From Pseudolabrys sp. (lineage in GTDB: Bacteria; Pseudomonadota; Alphaproteobacteria; Rhizobiales; Xanthobacteraceae), in the NCBI GenBank assembly GCA_019689975.1, contig JADGGK010000012.1, forward strand, positions 1-57,715: a stretch of 57,715 bases of DNA, in the 5' to 3' direction. The notes beneath the pieces are model-generated. The model ran no database searches. It was not told the origin of the DNA and saw nothing but the letters and a program-made list of their open reading frames with translations. Below are positions 8,342 through 17,338 of the stretch, in pieces (the stretch's first letter is position 1; every line of letters begins with the position of its first letter). The position numbers and the translations under genes are program-made.

Positions 8342-10051
8342 ATGGAGCCTATCTGGCTGCGACAATACCCGCCCGGTGTCCCCGCCGAGATCGACCCTTC
8401 GCGCTATGCGTCGCTCACCGCTCTGCTCGAGGAGGCCTTAACAAAATTTTCCGATCGCGCCGCGTGCACATGCATGGGCAGCGCGCTCACTTATGCCGAA
8501 CTCGACAGAGCGTCACGGGCATTTGCCGCCTGGCTGCAGAGCCGCGGTTTGCCGCGCGGGACGCGCGTCGCGCTCATGATGCCGAATGTTCCCCAATATG
8601 CGGTGGCGATCTGTGCCGTGCTGCGCGCAGGCATGACCGTCGTCAATGTCAATCCTTTGTACAAGCCGCGCGAGCTTCAATTCCAGCTCACTGACTCCGG
8701 CGCCGAAGCGATTGTCGTTCTGGAAAATTTTGCGGCGGTGCTTGAAGAAGTCCTGCCGCAGACCGAAGTCAAACACGTCGTCATCGCCAGCATGGGCGAC
8801 CTGCTAGGAGGCCTAAGAGGCACGCTGGTGAATTTCGTGGTGCGCCATGTCAAAAGGATGGTTCCTCGCTACGATTTGCCGCATGCGGTTTCCTTCCCGC
8901 AGGCTCTCTCTGCAGGTCGCGCGTTGAATTTCATTGCCCCGCCGGTGGGACCGGATGATCTCGCGTTTCTCCAATACACCGGCGGCACTACCGGCCTCGC
9001 CAAGGGCGCCATGTTGCTGCACCGGAATATGGTGGCCAATGTGCTGCAACTCGAGGCCTGGCATGCGCCCATGGTGTCGCGTCCGCCTGCCGTTGAGCAG
9101 CTGATCGTGGTGACGGCGCTGCCGCTTTATCATGTCTTCGCGCTGACCGCCTGTTTTCTTTTTGGCATGCGGATGGGTGGGCTGTGCATTCTGATTCCCA
9201 ATCCACGCGATATCCGTGGTCTGATTCGGCAGATCAGGCCCTACAAGGTGAACTATTTTCCGGCGGTGAACACGCTGTTCAACGCGCTGCTCAATCATCC
9301 GGACTTCGCTGCGGTCGACTGGAGCATGCTGAAGTCCGTCGTCGGTGGCGGAATGGCAGTGCAGAAATCGGTCGCGGACGCGTGGATGGAGGCCACCGGG
9401 AGACCGATCATCGAGGGATACGGCCTTTCCGAAACCTCACCCGTTCTGACCGTCAATCGCGGCGACATCACCGAATGGACGGGCACCGTCGGCCTGCCGC
9501 TGCCGTCAACCGAGATTTCCATACGCGACGACGAGGGTCGCGAATTGCCCCTGGGCCAGCAGGGCGAGATATGCGCGCGAGGCCCGCAGGTAATGGCGGG
9601 CTACTGGCGACGACCGGACGAGACGGCGAGCGTCATGACCGCCGACGGATTCTTTTGCACGGGCGACATCGGCGCCATGGACGAACAAGGGCGCGTGCGC
9701 TTGATTGATCGCAAGAAGGATATGATCACCGTCTCGGGCTTCAAGGTGTTCCCCAATGAAGTCGAAGACGTGGCGATGAGCCATGGTGGGGTTCTGGAAT
9801 GCGCCGTGGTCGGCGTGCCTGACGCCCATTCCGGAGAGGCGCCGAAACTGTTCGTGGTCAGGAAAAACCCCGAATTGACTGCGGACGCGCTGCGGGCCTT
9901 TCTCAGCGCGCGCCTTGCAAGCTATAAAGTGCCGAGGCAAATCGAATTCCGTGATGAACTTCCGAAGACCAACGTCGGGAAGATCCTGCGGCGCGCGCTG
10001 CGGGAAGAGAAAAGCGCGCTGCCTGCGTCAGCGACGGCGCAGGCATCGTGA
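8342..10051 (+). CDS. long-chain fatty acid--CoA ligase (FadD-type AMP-binding enzyme)
   Basis: 569 residues from the ATG at 8342. It activates a fatty acid to its CoA ester through an acyl-adenylate. The motifs are the P-loop YTGGTTGLAKGAML, the A5 segment GYGLSETSPV, the A7/A8 segment FFCTGDIGAMDEQGRVRLID followed by RKKDMITVSGFKVFP, and the C-terminal lysine in PKTNVGKILRRALRE. The start was set at MEPIWLRQYPPGVPAEID because this is how rhizobial FadD proteins usually begin; an ATG 24 bp upstream (8318) and a TTG at 8300 are also open in frame. It overlaps the DUF924 gene by GTGA, so the two are translationally coupled. Confidence 0.93.
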   Translation: MEPIWLRQYPPGVPAEIDPSRYASLTALLEEALTKFSDRAACTCMGSALTYAELDRASRAFAAWLQSRGLPRGTRVALMMPNVPQYAVAICAVLRAGMTVVNVNPLYKPRELQFQLTDSGAEAIVVLENFAAVLEEVLPQTEVKHVVIASMGDLLGGLRGTLVNFVVRHVKRMVPRYDLPHAVSFPQALSAGRALNFIAPPVGPDDLAFLQYTGGTTGLAKGAMLLHRNMVANVLQLEAWHAPMVSRPPAVEQLIVVTALPLYHVFALTACFLFGMRMGGLCILIPNPRDIRGLIRQIRPYKVNYFPAVNTLFNALLNHPDFAAVDWSMLKSVVGGGMAVQKSVADAWMEATGRPIIEGYGLSETSPVLTVNRGDITEWTGTVGLPLPSTEISIRDDEGRELPLGQQGEICARGPQVMAGYWRRPDETASVMTADGFFCTGDIGAMDEQGRVRLIDRKKDMITVSGFKVFPNEVEDVAMSHGGVLECAVVGVPDAHSGEAPKLFVVRKNPELTADALRAFLSARLASYKVPRQIEFRDELPKTNVGKILRRALREEKSALPASATAQAS

Positions 10052-10608
10052 GATGTGCCGTGAATGATGACACCATCGGTCCGGCAGCTATCGTGTCGTT
10101 CTGGCGCGATGTCGGACCGCAGGGCTGGTTCAAGACCGACCCCGCGCTTGACGCGGAGATCCGCGCCCGCTTTTTCGATCGCTACGAAGCCGCGGCCGCC
10201 GGCAAACTTTCCGCCTGGGAGGAGAGCGCCGAAGGCGCGCTCGCCCTGCTGATCCTGCTCGATCAGTTTCCGCGCAACATGTTTCGGGGAGACGCTCGCG
10301 CCTTTGCTACCGACGCGCAAGCGCGTGCGATCGCGAGCCGCGCGATTCTTAGAGGCTACGACGGCGTCATTCCCGACATGCGCGGTTTCTTCTATCTGCC
10401 GTTTGAACATTCGGAAAACCTTGCCGACCAGGAACGGGCCATTGCGCTCTACAGGGCAGCCGGTGATGTCGACGGCCTAAAATGGGCGGAGCTGCACGCC
10501 GACATCATCCGCCGTTTCGGACGCTTTCCACACCGCAATGCCGCGCTCGGCCGTGCGACGACACCTGCAGAGCGGAAATTCTTGGAAGAGGGTGGGTTCA
10601 GCGGTTGA
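10048..10608 (+). CDS. DUF924-family protein
   Basis: 186 residues. The sequence has the DUF924 hallmarks: IVSFWRDVGPQGWFKTDPAL near the start, LILLDQFPRNMFRG in the middle, FFYLPFEHSENLADQERAI, and HADIIRRFGRFPHRNAALGR near the end. Members are all-helical, TPR-like soluble proteins of unknown function, widespread in proteobacteria. The GTG start overlaps the stop of the acyl-CoA ligase gene (GTGA); a second GTG 12 bp downstream (10060, giving MNDDTIG) is possible. Coupling to a fatty-acid ligase is a context hint only. Confidence 0.88.
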   Translation: MRCAVNDDTIGPAAIVSFWRDVGPQGWFKTDPALDAEIRARFFDRYEAAAAGKLSAWEESAEGALALLILLDQFPRNMFRGDARAFATDAQARAIASRAILRGYDGVIPDMRGFFYLPFEHSENLADQERAIALYRAAGDVDGLKWAELHADIIRRFGRFPHRNAALGRATTPAERKFLEEGGFSG

Positions 10609-10792
10609 AGGTAGACTCCTCGGCGGCCGGTCGTCCGGTATTGTTGTTCGTCCTGCCGTTCCGGCAGAATCGACCGGCGCCCAATACTTATCTTTGGACG
10701 AGAGACGGCAGGTGGGACCGGAAAACGCGCTCAGGCGCTAAAACCACAAAGTGTTAACGGTTTCTTGCTAGAGGGGGTTCGGTGAACGTGAT

Positions 10793-10883
10793 CCGTCGTT
10801 GCGAATGCAGCGAAGCAATCCAGAATTGACTATGCCGTCCCGGGATTGCTTCGTCGCCCTTGCGAAGCTTCTCGCGGTGACGG
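10793..10883. repeat. REP-like palindromic repeat in a 316-bp gene-free gap
   Basis: The gap 10609-10924 holds no gene I can support. Inside it, an element bounded by CCGTCGTTGCGA on the left and TCGCGGTGACGG on the right contains a perfect 10-bp inverted repeat, GAAGCAATCC (10812-10821) and GGATTGCTTC (10843-10852). The layout (GCGAAGCAATCC ... GGATTGCTTCGTCGC ... GACGG) matches the short interspersed palindromes I know from Bradyrhizobium and Rhodopseudomonas genomes. These are probably mobile through a trans-acting transposase and can fold into an RNA stem. I noticed no second copy in this window. Confidence 0.7.
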
Positions 10884-10924
10884 AGCCGATGCAATCCGAC
10901 CGAAACTTGCTCTAGCGGGGTTCG

Positions 10925-12364
10925 ATGGTCTCGCCGCCGATTGCAGTCCGCCCGGCGCCGGAGGATCGCGCGCCCCGGTCCCGAATCGAACGCGGTGCGC
11001 CCCTGTCGCGAAAGGCGCTTGCACGCGCGGCGTTGCGCATCAAGGAGCTGTTTGCCGAGCGCGACGAGGCTCGCGTGGCCAAGCTCGTGGCCGGCAATGT
11101 CTTTCTGGTGCGACTTGCGAGTGCGCTGATCGCCTTGGCGTCGCAGGTCGTGCTCGCGCGTCTGATGGGCCGCTTCGACTTCGGTGTTTACGTCTTTGCG
11201 TGGACGTGTGTGCTGATGGTCGGGGCGCTGTCGGACCTGGGCCTCGCCTCTGCCGCACGCCGCTTCATTCCCGAATACACGGAACGAGGAAACGATGCTT
11301 TGCTGCGCGGCTTTCTCGTCGGAAGCCGTTGGCTTGCGTTCGGCATGGCGACGGGAATCGGCGCCGCCGGCGCGCTGGTGGTGACCGCATTGTCGCGGGC
11401 GCTCGCCCCGTACGAGCTCTTGCCGCTTTATATTGGCTGCCTGGTGATCCCCGTCTACGGGCTCGTGCAGATCCAGGCGGGAATTGCACAGTCCTATGAT
11501 TGGCCGAACTTGGCGCTGGCGCCGTTCTATCTCTGGCGCCAGCTCGCGATCCCCGCGTTGATTGGCATGTGTTGGCTATTTGGTGCACCGACCGGCGCGG
11601 CGAGTGCCATGATGGTCGCTGCCGGTACGACCTGGGCCGTGACGCTTGGCCAGAGTGTTATGCTCAATCGCCGACTTGCGGGCCGAGTCGTGCCGGGACC
11701 AAGACACTATGCGGTGAAGATCTGGTTCTCGACCGCTGTTCCGATGTTCGTCGTCGAGGGCTTCTATCTCTTGCTCACCTATGTCGACATCCTCGTGCTT
11801 GAACGATTTCGGTCTCCTGACGAGATCGCGATTTACTTCGCTGCCGCGCGGCTATTGGCCGTCGTTTCCTTCGTCTATTTTGCCATTGCCAGCGCAACGA
11901 CGCACAAATTCACGAAATATCACGTGGCCGGGGACGACGAGAGACTGGCAAAATTCTTCGCCGAGACCGCGCGCTGGACTTTCTGGCCCTCGCTCGCTCT
12001 CTGTGCAGTGATTCTTGCGCTCGGTCGACCGCTCCTGTCGCTGTTCGGCACGGATTTCACGGCCGGCTATGCAGTGATGTTCATTCTCTCCGTCGGGCTG
12101 CTCGCACGCGCCGCCGTCGGCCCCGCGGAACGGCTACTCAACATGTTGGGTGAACAGCGAAAGTCCGCACTTGCGTATGCTACGGCCTTTGCGGTCAATA
12201 CCGGGCTGTGCATGCTGCTGATCCCCGGCATCGGCATCGAAGGCGCGGCCGCAGCCACCTCCACGGCGCTGATCGTCGAATCGCTGATGCTCTACCGCTT
12301 CGCCAGGAGGCGGTTACGCTCCCACGTCTTCATCGTGCGTCGAGCGGCTAGGCCCGTTCCCTAA
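10925..12364 (+). CDS. polysaccharide/oligosaccharide flippase (Wzx/MATE-like, MOP superfamily)
   Basis: 479 residues with about 12-14 hydrophobic segments. The family's first helix pair is visible as VFLVRLASALIALASQVVLARLMGRFDFGVYVFAWT, followed by long alternating helices. Late in the sequence, GPAERLLNMLGEQRKSALAYATA and GIEGAAAATSTALIVESLMLY are typical of RfbX/Wzx flippases. Such proteins move lipid-linked sugars across the inner membrane. About 50 soluble, Arg/Pro-rich residues precede the first helix, so the true start may be internal. No glycosyltransferase or polymerase is adjacent, so it is an orphan. The last 17 bp overlap the convergent acyl-CoA synthetase gene tail to tail. Confidence 0.88.
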   Translation: MVSPPIAVRPAPEDRAPRSRIERGAPLSRKALARAALRIKELFAERDEARVAKLVAGNVFLVRLASALIALASQVVLARLMGRFDFGVYVFAWTCVLMVGALSDLGLASAARRFIPEYTERGNDALLRGFLVGSRWLAFGMATGIGAAGALVVTALSRALAPYELLPLYIGCLVIPVYGLVQIQAGIAQSYDWPNLALAPFYLWRQLAIPALIGMCWLFGAPTGAASAMMVAAGTTWAVTLGQSVMLNRRLAGRVVPGPRHYAVKIWFSTAVPMFVVEGFYLLLTYVDILVLERFRSPDEIAIYFAAARLLAVVSFVYFAIASATTHKFTKYHVAGDDERLAKFFAETARWTFWPSLALCAVILALGRPLLSLFGTDFTAGYAVMFILSVGLLARAAVGPAERLLNMLGEQRKSALAYATAFAVNTGLCMLLIPGIGIEGAAAATSTALIVESLMLYRFARRRLRSHVFIVRRAARPVP

Positions 12365-13949
12365 GCAGCCGGCGGATCACCTTTCCGGTCGTCGTCATCG
12401 GCATTTGATCAATGAATGCGATCTCGCGCGGATATTCGTGCGCCGAAAGGCGTGTCTTGACGAATGCCTGGATCTCCGCGGCGAGCGCGTCGGAGGGCGC
12501 GTGGCCGTCTTTCAACACGATAAAGGCTTTGACGATCTCGGTGCGGACCGGGTCGGGCTTGCCGACCGCGGCGGCAAGTGCGACGGCCGGATGCCGCAAC
12601 AGGCAGTCCTCGATCTCGCCCGGGCCAATACGGAAGCCCGCCGAGGTGATGACGTCGTCGTCACGGCCCACAAAGGTGATATAGCCCTCCTCGTCCACGA
12701 GGCCCTGGTCGCCGGTTGTCATCCAGTCGCCAATGAACTTGTCGCGCGTCGCTTCGGGCCGACCCCAGTATTCGAGAAACATGACCGGATCCGGGCGCCT
12801 GACGGCAATTTGTCCGAGTTCGCCGGCCTTGCACAGACTCCCGTCGCCGGTGATGACCGCCACGGTGTGGCCCGGCACCGGCTTGCCCATCGCGCCGGGT
12901 CGCATGATCCCGAGCTGCGCGCAGGAACCGACCACGAGATTGCATTCGGTCTGTCCGTAGAATTCGTTGATCGTCAGACCGAAGGTCTCACGGCCCCATT
13001 CAAGTGCTTCGATGCCGAGCGACTCGCCGCCCGACGCGATACTGCGCAACGCTACCTCATGCCGAGCGCGCGGATTTGGAACCGCGCGCATCATGCGTAG
13101 CGCGGTGGGCGGGATGAAAGCGTTGCGCACCCCCGCCAGCCCCATGAGAGCGAAGGCCTCATCCGGATCGAATTTGTCGAAACGTCGCGCCACGACCGGC
13201 ACGCCGTGATAGAGGCTCGGCAGCAGCACGTCGAGCAGGCCGCCCGCCCATGCCCAATCCGCCGGTGTCCAATAGCGGTCGCCCGGGCTTGGGAACGGAT
13301 AATGCGGCAATTCGGCGCCAGGCAGGTGCCCGAGCAATACGCGATGTCCGTGCAGCGCGCCTTTGGGCTGGCCGGTGGTACCGGATGTGTAGATCATCAT
13401 GGCGGGGTCGTCCGCGCCGGTATCCTCCGCCACAAATTCGGACGAGGCTCGCACAAGCAGGTCGGGCAGCGTCTCGACCGTCAGCACGCACGCGAGATCG
13501 GGGAGTTCGGAAAGCACCTGATCAAGCTTGGCGCGACCTTGAGCGTCAGTGATCATAGCCCTCGCGCCCGAATTCTGCAGGCGATAGAGCAGTGCATCGG
13601 GTCCAAACAAGACTGCGATCGGCAGCGCGATCGCGCCGAGCTTATAGACCGCGATGTGCGCAGCGGCGACCTCAGGCGTTTGCGGCAGCATGAGTGCCAC
13701 GCGGTCGCCGCGCGTAATCCCTCTCGCCCGCAGCAGGTTGGCAAGCCGGTTCGACGTGTCGCGCAACCAGCCGAAGGTGATCGACTCGCTCGTGCCGTTG
13801 GCCTTCACGTGCAGGATGGCGAGGCGCCCGAAATCGGCCGCCGCCCAGCGGTCGCAGCAGGCGACGCCGATGTTGAATCGGGGTGGAATAGACCAGCAGA
13901 ACCGGGCGCGGAGCCCCTCATAGTCGGACGCTTGGGGCAAGATCGACAT
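12348..13949 (-). CDS. AMP-binding acyl-CoA synthetase
   Basis: 533 residues from the ATG at 13949 (MSILPQASDYEGLRARFCWS). The open frame runs 249 bp further upstream, but that stretch is Arg/Pro/Ser-rich and overlaps the lipoprotein gene, so it was left out. The motifs are MIYTSGTTGQPKGALHGHR (adenylate P-loop), NEFYGQTECNLVVGS, DWMTTGDQGLVDEEGYITFV followed by GRDDDVITSAGFRIGPGEIE, and the catalytic lysine in MPMTTTGKVIRRLLRE. The architecture (HVKANGTSESITFGWLRDTSNRLANLL) is that of the medium-chain/benzoate-type acyl-CoA synthetases rather than FadD. The carboxylate is unknown. It follows the CAP-domain lipoprotein gene by 13 bp. Confidence 0.92.
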   Translation of the reverse strand: MSILPQASDYEGLRARFCWSIPPRFNIGVACCDRWAAADFGRLAILHVKANGTSESITFGWLRDTSNRLANLLRARGITRGDRVALMLPQTPEVAAAHIAVYKLGAIALPIAVLFGPDALLYRLQNSGARAMITDAQGRAKLDQVLSELPDLACVLTVETLPDLLVRASSEFVAEDTGADDPAMMIYTSGTTGQPKGALHGHRVLLGHLPGAELPHYPFPSPGDRYWTPADWAWAGGLLDVLLPSLYHGVPVVARRFDKFDPDEAFALMGLAGVRNAFIPPTALRMMRAVPNPRARHEVALRSIASGGESLGIEALEWGRETFGLTINEFYGQTECNLVVGSCAQLGIMRPGAMGKPVPGHTVAVITGDGSLCKAGELGQIAVRRPDPVMFLEYWGRPEATRDKFIGDWMTTGDQGLVDEEGYITFVGRDDDVITSAGFRIGPGEIEDCLLRHPAVALAAAVGKPDPVRTEIVKAFIVLKDGHAPSDALAAEIQAFVKTRLSAHEYPREIAFIDQMPMTTTGKVIRRLLRERA

Positions 13950-13962
13950 GGTACAAAGCTTA

Positions 13963-14505
13963 TCAGCGGCGGGCTTGAGGTCCAGCCTCGGCTTGATTCC
14001 CCTCCGGCTCGGCCAGAACGAGTGCCCAGAACACCTTGTATTTCGAGTGCGGTGCATAGACCGCGGCAATGCCCATGCGCGTTGCGCCGGCAAGCAGCAT
14101 GTTAGAGCGGTGAGGCCGTGAGTCGCGCCACCCGGAGAACGCCTCGGCAAGCGTGTGATAACCTGCACCAATATTCTCCGCCGCGCGTTTGGCGTCATAG
14201 CCGGACGCCGTCAACCGTGCGACGAAGGATCTGGTTACATTGTGGTCGAGCTTGTCCCGTGCGGCCATGGCTTCGGCCTGGGCACGGGCGAGCCGCATCA
14301 GCGCCGGATCGAGAGACACGGCGGGAAGCCCGCTGTTGCGGCGATAGCCCGATATCATGGAGGCGGCGGCAGCCGCATCGAGTTCGGCGCCGGGTTGGGC
14401 GAGGTTGCGGTAAAGGCTCGGCTCGGCCGGCGGCACATAGGCGGTGCCGCAGGCCGAAAGCATGGCGAGCAAGAGAAGAATTACCAGGCGATTAACTAGC
14501 GTCAT
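13963..14505 (-). CDS. CAP/SCP-domain (YkwD-like) lipoprotein
   Basis: 180 residues. The N-terminus is a lipoprotein signal peptide (NRLVILLLLAMLSAC, lipobox LSAC, Cys19), then a linker and a CAP domain: LMRLARAQAEAMAARDKLDH with the conserved His, SGYDAKRAAENIGAGYHTL with the AENI motif, and FSGWRDSRPHRSNMLLAGAT with WRDSRPHRxNML. This is the bacterial CAP core; eukaryotic relatives bind sterols or lipids, and the role of bacterial members is mostly unknown. It should be anchored in the outer or inner membrane facing the periplasm. The gene lies 13 bp before the acyl-CoA synthetase gene on the same strand. Confidence 0.9.
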   Translation of the reverse strand: MTLVNRLVILLLLAMLSACGTAYVPPAEPSLYRNLAQPGAELDAAAAASMISGYRRNSGLPAVSLDPALMRLARAQAEAMAARDKLDHNVTRSFVARLTASGYDAKRAAENIGAGYHTLAEAFSGWRDSRPHRSNMLLAGATRMGIAAVYAPHSKYKVFWALVLAEPEGNQAEAGPQARR

Positions 14506-14846
14506 CGGCGGGTTTCCAACCGGTGGGGCGGAGGACCACCGCCTAGCACAGACGACGGGCAGTAAGCCAACAAGGCGTCGGATCGCGCCCAGAAATATGT
14601 CGCTGCGGCAGAGCCCGTGTGCGAGTTCGCACCGCCGACACGATGACGCAACGCGGGGAGGACATCGTTCTGATCCGTCGATCGCGAATCATGCCCATGC
14701 CCAGACCGACCGAGGCCATCGAAACCTTGCGTCGTCAGCATGCTGACATCGCCACAGGCAAAGCGCCCGACGCGGCGGCGATCCTGGCCTTCCGGATGGA
14801 GAGAACGCGCCGACCACAACTTAACAGCAAATATCGCGACGGCAGT
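14506..14846. other. 341-bp gap with a perfect 14-bp palindrome
   Basis: Between the CAP lipoprotein and the molybdopterin subunit gene, both on the minus strand. I see no RNA gene here. It contains GTCAGCATGCTGAC at 14734-14747, a perfect 14-bp dyad that could be an operator. A plus-strand frame from about 14690 reads as a short helical peptide, but it runs antisense into the next gene and has no recognisable relative, so it was not called. Confidence 0.4.
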
Positions 14847-17174
14847 TTAGGAAGCTGCCGTCAGCGCACGCCAGATCCGTTCCGGCGTCGCCGGCATGTC
14901 GAGCCGCGCGCCGCGGGGCAGTGCGTCGACGATCGCATTGATCAGTGCCGGCGGCGCCGCGGTGGTACCGGCCTCGCCGGTACCTTTGACGCCGAGTGGG
15001 TTGGTACGGCAGGCAATGGCGCGATGGTCGACGCTCATCGGCGGTACGTCCCGTGCCCGCGGCACCGCATAATCCATGAACGATCCGGTAATGAGCTGCC
15101 CGCCGCTGTCGTAGACCGATGCTTCGGAAAGCGCTTGACCGAGACCCTGCGCCACGCCGCCGTGCAACTGTGCCGTGACGATCGTCTCGTCGAGGACATT
15201 GCCACAGTCGCCGACCGCGGTGTAGTTGACGACGGCAAGCGCGCCAGTCGCCGGATCGATCTCCACTTCGGCAATATGGCAGCCGTTCGGAAATGACGGT
15301 GCCGCCTTGACACTTCCGCGCGTATCGAGGCTTTCCGCTACCACGCCCTGCTTCACCAGCTCCGCGGCATGATCGGCCACCTCGAAAAGCGTTGCTTCCC
15401 GGTTCTCCACGCGGAATTTCCCATCGCGATATTCCACCTGGCCTTCGTCGGCCTGCAACAGCAAGGCCGCGATGCGCTTTCCTTTCGCGATCACCGCCTC
15501 CGCCGTCTTGGCGATGGCGCCGCCGACCATCATGGCCGAGCGCGACGCAACCGCCCCGAAGCCCGGCACATCGCGTTCGGAATCCCCCGACATGACGAGC
15601 ACGCATTCCGGCGCTATGCCGAGCTTCCGAGCCGCAACGGCGGCAAACACCGTCTTGTGACCCTGGCCGCTGGCGCCCGCACCGACATGCACATGGACCA
15701 CCCCGCCGCCGGGAAAGGCGATACGCGCCGTTTCCTCCGGGAAAGCACCGGCAATCTCGAGATAGCAACCGATGCCGATGCCGCGTAATTTGCCGTTCTT
15801 CTTTGCCATTTTTCTGCGCGCCGCAAATCCCGCATAGTCCGCCTTCTGCAGCGCGTGCTCGAAAAGCGCCGGGAAATCGCCGCTGTCATAGGTATTGCCG
15901 AACACGGTGGTATAAGGGATCTTCCCCGGCGAAATGAGATTGCGGCGACGCAATTCCGCGGGGTCAATACCGATTTGATGAGCGGCCGCGTCAATCACCC
16001 GCTCCAACAGATAGCTCGCCTCCGGCCGCCCTGCACCGCGATAGGGTCCGGTCGGCACGGTGTTGGTGAACACGCATCGCGAATTCACCTGCACATAGGG
16101 GATGTCGTAGACCGTCGGCAGGCAACCGGAAATATGCGTTGTAAAAACGAAGTGTGCGACGCCGGTGAAATAAGCGCCGAGATTGCCGATGCCGTTGACG
16201 CGTAATCCGAGGAAGCGTCCACGCCTATTGAGCGCGAGCTCGACCGTCCAGAATGAATCGCGGCCCTGGTTGTCAGAGACGAACGCCTCCGCACGGGTCG
16301 CGTTCCAATGAACGGGCCTGCCGAACGCGCGTGCGGCATGAAGGATGGCGATATATTCCGGATAACACCAACCCTTCATGCCGAAGGCGCCGCCGACATC
16401 CTCAGTAATGACATGCACGTACTGCGGATCGACATTAAGCGCGGACGCAACCTGCATGCGCACACTGGCAACGCCTTGCGTGCCGCAGCGCAAGGTGAAG
16501 CGTTTGGCGGAAGGTTCGTAGGTGGCGCTCGCCGAACGCGGCTCAAGCGAAGCCGCCACCAGGCGTTGATTAACAAGATCGATCCTCACGACATGCGCGG
16601 CCGCGGCAAATGCCCGTTCGAGCGCACTACTTACGCGGCCGTCAGGGTCGGAGGGCGCCGACCATTCGAACCCGATGTTGCCCGGCGCCTCCGGCCAGAG
16701 TTGGGGCGCGCCGGGCTTTACCGCTTCCCGCGCGTCCGTGACCGCCGCGAGCGGTTCGTAGTCGACCGCGACCCGTTCGACCCCCTCCTGCGCCGCGGCA
16801 AGGCTCGTTGCCAGCACCATGGCAACCGGCTCGCCGACATGCATGACCCGGGACTCCGCGAGCGCCTGTCGACGGGGCGAGAATGGTGGCTTCCCGTCGC
16901 GTCCGGGTATGGGATGTGCGTGCGAAATCGAATGATAATGATGCGGTGCAAGATCGGCTGCCGTCAGGACGGCGACCACGCCGGAGACGGCCTTCGCCGG
17001 CGCCGTGTCGATGCTCCTGATCCGCGCAAATCCATGCGGAGAACGCACAAATTGCGCGATAAGCGCGCCGGCGGGGATCACATCGTCGCCGAAGCGGCCG
17101 GCGCCGCGCAACAGTGGCGCATCCTCGAACCGGCCTCGCCAGGTCGATGGATTCAAAACGGCGGAAGCGGTCAT
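14847..17174 (-). CDS. xanthine dehydrogenase-family molybdopterin-binding large subunit (CoxL-like), orphan
   Basis: 775 residues, the length of a CoxL-type large subunit without fused FAD or iron-sulfur domains. Family marks in order: RFGDDVIPAGALIAQFVRSP, VGEPVAMVLA, VTEDVGGAFGMKG (moco loop), TGPYRGAGRPEASYLLERVI (the form II signature YRGAGR rather than the CSFR of CO dehydrogenase), GQGHKTVFAAVAARKLGI, and the base glutamate in LGVKGTGEAGTTAAP. It should hydroxylate an aldehyde or N-heterocycle with Mo-pterin cytosine dinucleotide. No medium (FAD) or small (2Fe-2S) subunit gene lies nearby, so it must borrow electron-transfer subunits or have lost them. The gene is divergent from the chemoreceptor. 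Confidence 0.92.
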   Translation of the reverse strand: MTASAVLNPSTWRGRFEDAPLLRGAGRFGDDVIPAGALIAQFVRSPHGFARIRSIDTAPAKAVSGVVAVLTAADLAPHHYHSISHAHPIPGRDGKPPFSPRRQALAESRVMHVGEPVAMVLATSLAAAQEGVERVAVDYEPLAAVTDAREAVKPGAPQLWPEAPGNIGFEWSAPSDPDGRVSSALERAFAAAAHVVRIDLVNQRLVAASLEPRSASATYEPSAKRFTLRCGTQGVASVRMQVASALNVDPQYVHVITEDVGGAFGMKGWCYPEYIAILHAARAFGRPVHWNATRAEAFVSDNQGRDSFWTVELALNRRGRFLGLRVNGIGNLGAYFTGVAHFVFTTHISGCLPTVYDIPYVQVNSRCVFTNTVPTGPYRGAGRPEASYLLERVIDAAAHQIGIDPAELRRRNLISPGKIPYTTVFGNTYDSGDFPALFEHALQKADYAGFAARRKMAKKNGKLRGIGIGCYLEIAGAFPEETARIAFPGGGVVHVHVGAGASGQGHKTVFAAVAARKLGIAPECVLVMSGDSERDVPGFGAVASRSAMMVGGAIAKTAEAVIAKGKRIAALLLQADEGQVEYRDGKFRVENREATLFEVADHAAELVKQGVVAESLDTRGSVKAAPSFPNGCHIAEVEIDPATGALAVVNYTAVGDCGNVLDETIVTAQLHGGVAQGLGQALSEASVYDSGGQLITGSFMDYAVPRARDVPPMSVDHRAIACRTNPLGVKGTGEAGTTAAPPALINAIVDALPRGARLDMPATPERIWRALTAAS

Positions 17175-17197
17175 CTCCGTTGCCTACCCATGGTTTC

Positions 17198-17213
17198 GAG
17201 ATCGCGTGATCTC
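17198..17213. promoter_or_regulatory. inverted repeat in a divergent promoter region
   Basis: GAGATC-GCGT-GATCTC, a perfect 6-bp inverted repeat 24 bp in front of the CoxL-like start codon, in the 164-bp gap shared with the chemoreceptor gene. It is a candidate operator. The same gap holds a T7 run and an A7 run on either side of TTGCAACCGCCAATTAACC. Confidence 0.25.
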
Positions 17214-17338
17214 CGCCCGCGGCGAGTCGTTTGCCCGACTGCCCTGCGTCAAGGTTTTTTTAACCGGATTGCAACCGCCAATTAACCGAAAAAAAGCGGG
17301 TTGGGGAATACCGTGATGGCGGAGTTCGGGCCTGCACC

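Noticed and set aside
13950-14198. N-terminal extension of the acyl-CoA synthetase frame
   Set aside because: It overlaps the CAP lipoprotein gene, is Arg/Pro/Ser-rich and does not resemble the family; the start at 13949 does.
14619-15296. Plus-strand open frame with a helical-looking segment around 14690-14830
   Set aside because: Most of it lies antisense to the well-supported CoxL-like gene, there is no clear ribosome-binding site, and no family is recognised.
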